Assembly (NCBI GenBank): GCA_964243985.1
Contig: CAXTHJ010000114.1
Coordinates: 1-6,163, forward strand
Direction: 5' to 3'
DNA from: CAIOYC01 sp964243985
GTDB lineage: Bacteria; Pseudomonadota; Alphaproteobacteria; Caulobacterales; Caulobacteraceae
Length of the DNA stretch: 6,163 bases
This document shows positions 1 to 6,163 of this stretch, piece after piece (position 1 is the stretch's first letter; each line of letters begins with the position of its first letter). Both the position numbers and the translations under genes were made by a program. The notes below the pieces were generated by a model, which worked only from the letters and a program-made list of their open reading frames with translations, was not told where the DNA came from and ran no database searches.

Positions 1-110
1 CGGACGGCGTGCGCGAGCCTCTGAACCGCCGCGCGACCATCACCATCAACTTCGCTGGTGAAGCGGGTACGGGCGCTCCTGTGGCGTCCACCCCTGTTCC
101 GAACCACTAA
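1..110 (+). CDS. OmpA-family outer-membrane protein, C-terminal end (5' partial)
   Basis: The reading frame with codons beginning at base 3 gives 35 residues before a TAA stop at 108-110. It contains DGVREPLNRRATITINF, the end of an OmpA-like peptidoglycan-binding domain, in which an NRR-x-(I/V)-x-I strand closes the fold. This domain family binds diaminopimelate in peptidoglycan and tethers the outer membrane or its porins to the cell wall. The domain is followed by a short Gly/Ala/Pro/Thr-rich tail ending VPNH. The start and most of the gene lie upstream of the window, so I cannot tell whether the N-terminus is a beta-barrel (classical OmpA) or a lipoprotein (Pal-like). The tail beyond the domain argues for a porin-type OmpA rather than Pal, but weakly. 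A strong intrinsic terminator lies 43 bases after the stop, so this gene ends its transcription unit. Confidence 0.8.
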   Translation, partial: DGVREPLNRRATITINFAGEAGTGAPVASTPVPNH

Positions 111-152
111 ATTTTCGGATCAGTCTAGCTGCGTCTTCGGACGCCAAATTGG

Positions 153-181
153 AGAGCCCGGCTTCGGCCGGGCTCTTTTTT
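153..181 (+). terminator. Rho-independent terminator after the OmpA-family gene
   Basis: A perfect 10-bp stem (AGAGCCCGGC at 153-162 pairing with GCCGGGCTCT at 167-176) closes on a TTCG loop at 163-166. In RNA this gives the very stable C(UUCG)G tetraloop. A run of six T (176-181) follows directly, and its first T also pairs in the stem. This is a canonical intrinsic terminator for transcription on the + strand. It separates the OmpA-family gene from msrA. There is no matching A-run on the left side, so it is probably one-directional. Confidence 0.93.
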
Positions 182-284
182 GTTTGGGTCACGGGGAAAA
201 CCTACAGGCCCATCCCGTCGCAATGTCAGCTCGTAACTTGAAGATCGAGGGGACGAACTAGCTCTCAAGGCTGGAGATCACGAC

Positions 285-875
285 ATGAAAACCGGGCCTT
301 CCGCACTCGCCGCCATACTGTTGATGACGGCGTCGGCGTCCGCTGCGCCCATGCTGCAGACCGCCACCTTCGCCGGCGGATGCTTCTGGACCATGGAACA
401 CGGCCTCGAGACTATCCCGGGGGTGGTGCGCGCGGTCTCAGGCTACACCGGCGGCCAGGAGCCAAACCCAAGCTATGCCGAAGTCTCCAGCGAACGCACA
501 GGGCACGTGGAAGCCGTGCAGGTGACCTTCGATCCGGCCAGGATCAGCTACGCCCAACTGTTGGATCGGTATTGGCGCCTCACCGATCCCACTGACGGCG
601 GCGGTCAAGCATGTGACCGGGGACGCTCATACCGCCCCGCTGTCTTCGTCAATTCACCCGAACAGCATCAGGTCGCTGAAGCTTCCAAGGCTGACATCGC
701 CAACGGCCCGCTCCGCGGCAGGCTCGTGATCACGCCGATCCGACAGACGCAGACGTTTTGGCCCGCCGAGGGCTATCACCAGCATTACGCGGAGCGGAAT
801 CCATTGGCCTACGGCGCATATCGGATCGGCTGTGGACGCGATCGCGAGCTCAGGGCGCTATGGGGCGGCCGGTAA
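285..875 (+). CDS. msrA: Peptide-methionine (S)-S-oxide reductase MsrA, exported form
   Basis: MsrA reduces the S epimer of methionine sulfoxide, free or in proteins, back to methionine and so repairs oxidative damage. The 196-residue product has the family signature GGCFW, with catalytic Cys33. Taking E. coli MsrA numbering from memory (Cys51, Tyr82, Glu94, Asp129, Tyr134), Tyr64, Glu76, Asp111 and Tyr116 fall at exactly the same offsets from the catalytic Cys, so the active site looks intact. Cys183, in a C-terminal GCGRD segment, is the likely resolving cysteine; Cys110 is an additional one. The first 20 residues form a probable Sec signal peptide (Lys2, a hydrophobic stretch around residues 7-16, and an ASA|A cleavage site after residue 20), implying a periplasmic enzyme. 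The ATG is preceded by GGAGA at 273-277 with 7-base spacing. The internal Met23 would give a cytoplasmic enzyme but has no clear ribosome site. The gene stands alone after a terminator, and its last 26 bases overlap the convergent glycosyltransferase gene. Confidence 0.95.
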   Translation: MKTGPSALAAILLMTASASAAPMLQTATFAGGCFWTMEHGLETIPGVVRAVSGYTGGQEPNPSYAEVSSERTGHVEAVQVTFDPARISYAQLLDRYWRLTDPTDGGGQACDRGRSYRPAVFVNSPEQHQVAEASKADIANGPLRGRLVITPIRQTQTFWPAEGYHQHYAERNPLAYGAYRIGCGRDRELRALWGGR

Positions 876-2469
876 CGGGATCCCGAGGCCGGCGCTGAAA
901 TCCATCGACGACGAACAGACCGATGTCCCGGCCGTGCCTGGCGTCCAGCCTTATGGACGCCACGTGCAGCCCCGGTTCGATCCTGGTGAAATCGGCGGTG
1001 ATTTCCGGTCGATACTGCGCCGTGGCGTTGGCGATCAGAACCCTGGAGCCTGTCGCCGATGTGAGCGGGGCGATCGTCTCCGCCTGATTGTGAGGCTTCG
1101 CCTCGCGCACCCACATCTTCAACGGGGCGGGGAGAGCGGCCGCCGCGCCGTTGCGTCTGTCGCGGCCATAGTAGGATAGAGCGTTGAAGACGAAGCGATC
1201 ATCCACTGCGATGGCGCTGAGGGGTGTTCCGGCCGATTTCGCGGCCGCCGCAATCACGGCGGTTGTCGCCGCCCACCCTCGCGCCCGCTTGAAGCTGTTG
1301 GCGAAGCCCGCCCGATCCGCCAGCGCCGGCGCGGCGAACACCGCCAGGAATATAGCGGCGATCAGCCCTTGTGAGACGATCACGGCGCCCAGGGTGCGCC
1401 AGGCTCGCCAGCGGACTAACATGGCCGCGGCAAGCACCGCCGTCGGGCCATAGGCGGCGCCCGCCCAGTTGGCGTTGGCCCGCGAGACGACCGCCTCGCC
1501 CAGCACGATCAGAAAAGCCGGGAGGGCAAAGGCGAGCAGCAATCCATCCTCCGCCAGAAGCGCTTTACGCCGCCAGAGAAACGCTCCGCCGCCCACGAAG
1601 ACGGTGAAGGGGATCGGACCGAACACCAGAAACTGCCCCACCACATAGCCAAGTCCCCCCCGTGGATCGAACCAGTGCGACGGCCGCCCATCCTCGTTCA
1701 GGTTGGCGTCGGCGGCCGTGTGCGCCACGGTCTGAAAATGGTGAGTGGCGTTCCACACGAGATTGGGAGCCGCAATCAGGGTGAACCCGATCACGGCGGC
1801 GGTGATGTCCAACGGCCGCCATCGGACCCTCGCGCCCCTGCTGAACAGCGCGTGGGCGATCACGCCCGCCAGGAAATAAAGCGCGGCGTACTTGGCCAGG
1901 AACGCCGCGCCCAGGGTCAGCCCGAATGCGGCGGCGGCCAGGGAGCGTTCGCGCTGCTCAGTCGCCGTCCACCAGGCGCTATAGGCCCAAAGGCTGAGGG
2001 ATAGGCAAAACATTAGGGGCGCGTCGGTGGCGATCACGGCGCAGGACAACTGCACCCCCGGCGAGAGACTATAGAAGGCGGCGGCGAACAGGCCGACGGC
2101 CGCGCCGTAGAGCTTTCGGCCTGCCAGGGCGAGGAAGATCGCCGTCATCCCATGCAGGATCGGCGCGGAAAGACGGATCCAAGCCTCGGACTGCCCACCG
2201 ATCGCCGTAGTGGCGCGGATCAGCCAGGCGATCAGCGGCGGCTTTGAAAAATATCCGAACGCCAGACTTCTTGACCAAAGCCAGTACTGCGCCTCGTCCG
2301 GATAGAGCTCCAGGGGAGAGACGAACAACACCACGATCCGCAACACGGTCAGCGTCGCCAGCGTCGCCGCAAACACCTGGATGGGGTGCTGCAAAATGAT
2401 CCCGAGTCGAGCCGAACGTGCTGGTCCTGTGCCCTCCGATGTTCGGCGCAGGCCGCCGTTCTCCCCCAT
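850..2469 (-). CDS. ArnT-like (GT39 superfamily) membrane glycosyltransferase
   Basis: This is a 539-residue polytopic inner-membrane protein of the glycosyltransferase 39/ArnT-like group. These enzymes move a sugar from a polyprenyl-phosphate donor to a lipid, glycan or protein on the periplasmic side. After a hydrophilic N-terminus and a first membrane helix (about 33-51), the family's acidic motif appears as YPDEAQYW, with Asp58 and Glu59 in the first periplasmic loop. SKPPLIAW (75-82) and ATDAPL (147-152) follow, then further hydrophobic helices at roughly 105-135, 150-168, 178-208, 222-238, 275-298, 308-326, 340-352 and 360-382. A soluble C-terminal portion (about 390-539) includes DRFVFNALSYYGRD. 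The start at 2469 is chosen because GGAG sits 6 bases upstream and the family usually begins shortly before helix 1. The same frame is open to an ATG at 2559, which would add 30 residues but has only a weak ribosome site. The stop is TGA at 850-852. The sugar and acceptor cannot be read from sequence, so I do not call it arnT. Confidence 0.88.
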   Translation of the reverse strand: MGENGGLRRTSEGTGPARSARLGIILQHPIQVFAATLATLTVLRIVVLFVSPLELYPDEAQYWLWSRSLAFGYFSKPPLIAWLIRATTAIGGQSEAWIRLSAPILHGMTAIFLALAGRKLYGAAVGLFAAAFYSLSPGVQLSCAVIATDAPLMFCLSLSLWAYSAWWTATEQRERSLAAAAFGLTLGAAFLAKYAALYFLAGVIAHALFSRGARVRWRPLDITAAVIGFTLIAAPNLVWNATHHFQTVAHTAADANLNEDGRPSHWFDPRGGLGYVVGQFLVFGPIPFTVFVGGGAFLWRRKALLAEDGLLLAFALPAFLIVLGEAVVSRANANWAGAAYGPTAVLAAAMLVRWRAWRTLGAVIVSQGLIAAIFLAVFAAPALADRAGFANSFKRARGWAATTAVIAAAAKSAGTPLSAIAVDDRFVFNALSYYGRDRRNGAAAALPAPLKMWVREAKPHNQAETIAPLTSATGSRVLIANATAQYRPEITADFTRIEPGLHVASIRLDARHGRDIGLFVVDGFQRRPRDPVTGRPIAP

Positions 2470-2475
2470 CGCCGT

Positions 2476-2479
2476 CTCC
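2476..2479 (-). promoter_or_regulatory. Ribosome binding site deciding the glycosyltransferase start
   Basis: On the minus strand the sequence reads GGAG, then six bases (ACGGCG), then the ATG at 2469. This is a standard Shine-Dalgarno core and spacing. The alternative ATG at 2559 has only a short AGG directly before it (GTTAGGCTT-ATG), which is too close to serve well. The comparison favours the shorter 539-residue protein. Another AGGA lies slightly further upstream (2484-2487). Confidence 0.5.
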
Positions 2480-2583
2480 GTAGTCCTTACAATCGTTGGC
2501 TTCTTCGGCTGACCCGCGAATGTGACAGCCCTAACTGCTACCTCGGCGCTCTGTCGCATAAGCCTAACATTTCGGTCACGGAA

Positions 2584-2595
2584 GGTTCCGGAACC
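2584..2595. promoter_or_regulatory. Perfect 12-bp palindrome in the divergent promoter region
   Basis: GGTTCCGGAACC is exactly its own reverse complement. It lies about midway between the two divergent starts (2469 on -, 2670 on +) and directly upstream of a good -10-like element. That is a common position for the operator of a dimeric regulator. Alternatively, each half reads GGAACC outward, which resembles the GGAAC -35 element of many ECF sigma-factor promoters, so the site could be two back-to-back -35 boxes. With no loop, it is unlikely to be a terminator. The palindrome is certain; its function is inferred. Confidence 0.4.
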
Positions 2596-2598
2596 GTC

Positions 2599-2606
2599 GC
2601 TAGATC
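2599..2606 (+). promoter_or_regulatory. Candidate -10 element for the TonB-dependent receptor gene
   Basis: GCTAGATC matches, at every specified position, the Caulobacter housekeeping -10 consensus as I recall it (GCTANAWC). Transcription from it would start near 2612-2615 and leave a leader of about 55-58 bases before the ATG at 2670. No convincing TTGACG-like -35 sits at the expected distance; the nearest, GTCACG at 2575-2580, is a few bases too far upstream. The promoter may therefore need an activator or use another sigma factor. An alternative reading is GGAACC (2590-2595), a 16-base spacer and TATACG (2612-2617). Confidence 0.3.
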
Positions 2607-2669
2607 GGCACTATACGCACAGGGGCGCGCGTTGGGGAAAGCGCCTCGCGGTATTTGGGGGCTTATATC

Positions 2670-5600
2670 ATGTTGATGAAAAGACTTGTCGCGGGCGCCG
2701 CGACGACCGTTCTCGCGCTGTCTGCGATTTCAGGCATCGCTCATGCTCAGGAAATCACGGGTGGCATCAACGGTGAAATCACCGATGACGCGGGCCACCC
2801 TTTGGCAGGCGTTAGCGTCAAAGTCACTTACACGCCTACTGGAAACACCCTCAGCGCGATCACGTCCAAGGACGGCTACTTCACCATCCGCAACCTGCAG
2901 GTCGGCGGCCCCTACGTGGTGTCGGCGTCGGACGCCGCCCACCCTACCAAGACGGTGCAGGTGGATCAGATCACCATAGGCTCGCCCTACGAACTGGACT
3001 TCTCCCTTGAGGGCGGCGTTCAGGAAGTGACGGTCAAGGCGCGGCGGATTCAGGGCACCTCGCAGGTCCAGACCGGACCGCGCTCTACGTTCACCGCCGC
3101 CGACATTCAGACCCTGCCTAGCTTTTCCCGCGACCTGAAGGACATCGCGCGCCTCAACCCCTTCGTGACCATCGACCCGACCAATTCCAACGCGCTTCTG
3201 ATCGCCGGCAACAACCCGCGCCTGAACACCATCTATGTGGACGGGGTAAAGCAGTCGGACGATTTCGGTCTGAACAACAGCGGTTATCCCACCCAGCGCT
3301 CGCCGATCTCGCTCGATGCAGTGAAGGCGTTCAACGTCGAAATCGCGCCCTACGACGTACAGTACGGCGAATTTCAGGGTGGTGTTCTTAACATCGTCAC
3401 CAAGGGTGGTTCCAACGAGCTCCACGGCGGCGCCTTCTACGAATATGACTCCAACCATCTCGCCGGCAGCGTGATCGGCAACCAGGCGGCTAATCAGCCC
3501 AAGTGCCCCAGCGGCGCGCAGACTGGCAGCTACACCGCCCTGCCCTTCCTTTCCACCACCGGCTCCAGCACAGTCACCTGCGGCGATCGAATCCTCACGA
3601 CCGCCTTCAAGGACAAGAACTACGGCGGCTACATCTCGGGCGCGATCATCCCGGACCGAGTCTTCTTTTTCTTCGACTACGAAAAATATGAAGGTCTCGG
3701 CGCAACGCCCTACACCACGTCTGACCAGGGTGGCGCGAACCCCGTTCCCGGCGTGACGACGGCCCAGGTCACCGATGTCACAAATATCTTGAAGAACACC
3801 TACGGCTATGGTGCGGGCTCGATCACCGGCAGCGCGCCGACCACCGACGAGAAGTATTTCGCCCGGATCGACGCTGACATCACCGACAAGCAGCACCTAT
3901 TCGTGACCTATCAGAGCACGAAGGGCGATACGCTGAACTTCCCGAACGGCAGCGTCAGCTCCACGTCCGGCATTCTGGCCTTATCCTCCAACTTCTACAC
4001 CAACGAGCAGAATCTGGAGGCCTATACGGCCGATCTGACCTCGCACTGGACCAACGCCTTCTCCACCGAGTTGGAATACACACACAAGACGGTGGACACG
4101 ATCAGCGCCATCAACGGCAGTCCGCTGGCGGGCGAATTCAAGATCCAGCTTCAGACCGTCGGCTCCAGCGACAAGCCGTCGATCTACGTGGGGCCTGACG
4201 TCTCGCGTCAAGCGAACAACCTCGCCACAGTCGATGACCAATATAAAGCCAAGGCCAACTACATCCTCGGCGACCACACCATCACGGTGGGCTACGAGCA
4301 CGAAGACACCCAATCGTCCGACCTTTTCGTGCAAAATGCCAACGGCACCTACACCTTCAGCAACGGCTGCGGCTCGACGGGATATGACGCCAACGGCGTG
4401 CCTTTGAACCTCGCTGCTGGACAGGCCTGTCAGCTGGTCTACGCCAACGCCTACAACAACATCGCCGCGACGGCGGCAAGTTCGGAAACCACCTCCATCA
4501 ACACGGGTTATATTCAGGACGAATGGCGCATCCTGCCGAATCTTTCGGTGAAAGCCGGCCTGCGTTACGAGCGTTACTCGGTGAACTCTAGCCCTCAGCT
4601 CAACCAAACGTTCGTCAACGAATTTGGCTTCCCCAACAACGTCACCCTCGATGGCGACGACATCATCATGCCGCGGGTGGGCTTCAACTGGCGGCCCGAT
4701 CCGACCTGGAACATCTCCGGCGGTTTCGGCCTGTTCTCCGGCGGCAACCCGACCGTTTATTTCTACGACAGCTACGACAACCCGGGCAATCTGCTCGGCT
4801 CGGTCAACTTCAACTGCTCGGCCGCCAATCTGGCGGGCTGCTCCTCGTCGCTGTCGGGCGTGAACATCACCAAGGTCGGCACGGCGGCGACGACGGCTAA
4901 CACCGCCAGCGCCAACGCCGGCACCGGCGTGGTCAATGCGGTCGCCCCCAACTTCAACGTCCCGTCTGACTGGAAGACCTCGATCAGCATCGTCAAAACG
5001 CTGAATTTCTCCCAATACAACTGGGCCGGTCCGGTTGGTAAGTTCATCGGCGACGATTGGCGCGTCCACCTGGACGACGTCTATCAGGTGACGAAAGACG
5101 GCGTGCAGTGGGTCGATCTGCTCGGCGAACAGAACGTCATCGGGACGGCGCCCGACGGCCGGCCCGAGTTCAATTCGGCGCGCTTCTCCACCACCACAGC
5201 GCCTTACGACATCGAGTTGAAGAACACCCACAAGGGTCACGGCAACGTGGTCGCCGTCGGCTTCGGCAAGAGCTGGGCCTCAGGGTGGGACTTCGACCTG
5301 ACCTACACCCACGAGGACGTGAAGGAGGTTTCGCCGGCCACCAGTTCGGTCGCCGTCTCCAACTATCGCCAAAGCGCCTTTACCGACCCGAATAACCCGC
5401 CCCTGTCGACCTCAGATTACAATATTGATCACGAGGTGAAGCTCAACCTGAACTACGAACATAAGTTCTTCGGCGACAACACCACCAGCTTCCGCCTGTT
5501 CGGCGATTACCGTTCGGGTCTTCCGTTCAGCTACACCTTCCAGCCGGCTTATCCGACCGGCAACACGGCTAGCCCGCTCACCACCTCCTCGACCGGCAAC

Positions 5601-6163
5601 TTCGACGAGACGTTCGGACAGTTCGCTCTTCTGGCCTCGACAGGCGGCGAGTTGCTCTACGTGCCAAAAACCGTCGGAGGCGTTGTCACGGCGACGTCGG
5701 ACCCTCTGGTCGCCTACTCTAGCAACTTCAACCTGACCCAGTTCAACCAGTTCTTGAAGTCCACGGGGCTTCTCAAATATGCCGGATCGGTGGCGCCCCG
5801 AAACGCCTTCCTCTCCAGCGACGTGACGCGGTTCGACCTGGAGATCCTGCAGGAATTCCCGGCCTTCTTCCCGAACCACGCCAAGGGGCAGTTTTATATC
5901 GACCTCTTCAACATCGGCAATCTCTTGGACAAGAACTGGGGCATCATCAAACAGACGAGCTTCCCCGGTCTGCAGGAACCCATTCAGGCCGTAAACTGCC
6001 AGGCGGTGATGCTGGCGGCGGCGAAGATCACCACCGCCCCATCGGCTACCTGTAGCAAGGGCGCCGGGAACTACTACCAATATAGCCCCGGCAGCCCCAC
6101 AACCGAGACTCTGGGCAGCACCAGCGGCGGCGTCGCCACCTGGGAAATCAAGCTCGGCATACG
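2670..6163 (+). CDS. Oar-like TonB-dependent outer-membrane receptor (3' partial)
   Basis: The frame is open from ATG 2670 through 1164 complete codons. The final two bases, CG, must begin an Arg codon. The end reads WEIKLGI-R, like the closing beta-strand of this family, so probably only a few residues are missing. Such receptors form a plugged 22-strand barrel and import substrates using TonB-ExbBD energy. A signal peptide with an AHA|QE site after residue 26 is followed by a carboxypeptidase-regulatory-like beta-sandwich (about 30-115), a TonB-box-like EVTVKA (119-124), a plug domain (about 130-245, with IYVDGV and GGVLNIVTKGGSN) and a long barrel. At over 1160 residues it is large, as Oar-type proteins are. 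It has exactly eight cysteines, in four close pairs. GGGGG at 2657-2661 is the likely ribosome site, 8 bases before the ATG. An in-frame ATG at 2676 would drop two residues. The ligand is unknown: Oar-like family members are linked to large substrates such as peptides or oligosaccharides, but nothing here identifies one. Confidence 0.93.
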   Translation, partial: MLMKRLVAGAATTVLALSAISGIAHAQEITGGINGEITDDAGHPLAGVSVKVTYTPTGNTLSAITSKDGYFTIRNLQVGGPYVVSASDAAHPTKTVQVDQITIGSPYELDFSLEGGVQEVTVKARRIQGTSQVQTGPRSTFTAADIQTLPSFSRDLKDIARLNPFVTIDPTNSNALLIAGNNPRLNTIYVDGVKQSDDFGLNNSGYPTQRSPISLDAVKAFNVEIAPYDVQYGEFQGGVLNIVTKGGSNELHGGAFYEYDSNHLAGSVIGNQAANQPKCPSGAQTGSYTALPFLSTTGSSTVTCGDRILTTAFKDKNYGGYISGAIIPDRVFFFFDYEKYEGLGATPYTTSDQGGANPVPGVTTAQVTDVTNILKNTYGYGAGSITGSAPTTDEKYFARIDADITDKQHLFVTYQSTKGDTLNFPNGSVSSTSGILALSSNFYTNEQNLEAYTADLTSHWTNAFSTELEYTHKTVDTISAINGSPLAGEFKIQLQTVGSSDKPSIYVGPDVSRQANNLATVDDQYKAKANYILGDHTITVGYEHEDTQSSDLFVQNANGTYTFSNGCGSTGYDANGVPLNLAAGQACQLVYANAYNNIAATAASSETTSINTGYIQDEWRILPNLSVKAGLRYERYSVNSSPQLNQTFVNEFGFPNNVTLDGDDIIMPRVGFNWRPDPTWNISGGFGLFSGGNPTVYFYDSYDNPGNLLGSVNFNCSAANLAGCSSSLSGVNITKVGTAATTANTASANAGTGVVNAVAPNFNVPSDWKTSISIVKTLNFSQYNWAGPVGKFIGDDWRVHLDDVYQVTKDGVQWVDLLGEQNVIGTAPDGRPEFNSARFSTTTAPYDIELKNTHKGHGNVVAVGFGKSWASGWDFDLTYTHEDVKEVSPATSSVAVSNYRQSAFTDPNNPPLSTSDYNIDHEVKLNLNYEHKFFGDNTTSFRLFGDYRSGLPFSYTFQPAYPTGNTASPLTTSSTGNFDETFGQFALLASTGGELLYVPKTVGGVVTATSDPLVAYSSNFNLTQFNQFLKSTGLLKYAGSVAPRNAFLSSDVTRFDLEILQEFPAFFPNHAKGQFYIDLFNIGNLLDKNWGIIKQTSFPGLQEPIQAVNCQAVMLAAAKITTAPSATCSKGAGNYYQYSPGSPTTETLGSTSGGVATWEIKLGI

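Noticed and set aside
184..208. Possible msrA promoter, TTGGGTC, 10 bases, CCTACAGG
   Set aside because: The spacing would suit a Caulobacter-type housekeeping promoter, but only 4 of 7 and 5 of 8 positions match. That is too weak to annotate. A promoter must lie somewhere between the terminator and 285, but I cannot place it.
58..261. Possible 67-codon gene on + between the OmpA-family gene and msrA
   Set aside because: It begins inside the OmpA coding end in another frame, runs through the terminator hairpin and lacks a ribosome site. Its composition looks random.
832..1179. Open + frame of 115 codons after msrA
   Set aside because: It begins inside msrA out of frame and is antisense to the C-terminal portion of the glycosyltransferase, which has family motifs. 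No independent support.
2404..2408. GANTC (CcrM methylation) site GAGTC in the glycosyltransferase 5' region
   Set aside because: Single GANTC sites also occur elsewhere in the window (for example 797-801 and 3447-3451) inside coding sequence. There is no cluster at a promoter, so no reason to infer cell-cycle control.
2730..3896. Antisense reading frame of 388 codons opposite the receptor signal, plug and early barrel region
   Set aside because: Same shadow effect: low-complexity Val/Gly/Arg/Ala composition, no family motif, and it fully overlaps well-recognised receptor domains on the + strand.
3981..5240. Antisense reading frame of 419 codons inside the receptor gene, minus strand
   Set aside because: The sense frame encodes a convincing receptor throughout. 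The antisense product is a monotonous Val/Arg/Gly/Asp-rich sequence with no motif, as expected when GC-rich third positions suppress stop codons on the opposite strand. I see no domain or ribosome site to support it.
5412..6080. Antisense reading frame of 222 codons near the receptor 3' end
   Set aside because: It is a Glu/Val/Arg/Gly-rich shadow of the sense barrel strands with no recognisable domain.

Overview
The window looks like chromosomal DNA from a GC-rich alphaproteobacterium, most likely of the Caulobacterales (Caulobacter or Phenylobacterium type). This rests on high GC with GC-rich third codon positions, a large TonB-dependent receptor of the Oar-like type with an N-terminal carboxypeptidase-regulatory-like domain, an OmpA tail of the alphaproteobacterial kind, and a candidate -10 element matching my recollection of the Caulobacter housekeeping consensus. 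The genus is an inference from style, not proven.

Layout: (1) Bases 1-110 are the last codons of an OmpA-family outer-membrane protein gene on +. A strong intrinsic terminator with a UUCG tetraloop follows at 153-181. (2) Bases 285-875 (+) encode an exported peptide-methionine (S)-S-oxide reductase (MsrA) with all catalytic residues present. (3) Bases 850-2469 (-) encode a multi-pass membrane glycosyltransferase of the GT39/ArnT-like superfamily. It runs tail to tail into msrA and the two coding regions overlap by 26 bp. (4) Bases 2470-2669 are a divergent intergenic region with a perfect 12-bp palindrome and a good -10-like element. (5) Bases 2670 to the window end (+) encode a large TonB-dependent outer-membrane receptor. 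Its reading frame stays open through 1164 complete codons, and only the last few codons appear to be missing.

Every gene acts in the cell envelope: outer-membrane anchoring, periplasmic repair of oxidised methionine, transfer of sugar from a lipid carrier at the inner membrane, and energised uptake across the outer membrane. Orientation and the terminator show that they are not one operon. The receptor and glycosyltransferase diverge and could share regulation through the palindrome, but nothing ties them to one pathway.

I see no mobile element, CRISPR array, tRNA, rRNA or defence system. The long open antisense frames inside the receptor gene are best explained as GC-rich shadows. The points most worth a second look are the palindrome between the divergent genes, the four close cysteine pairs in the receptor, and the substituted residues of the exported MsrA.
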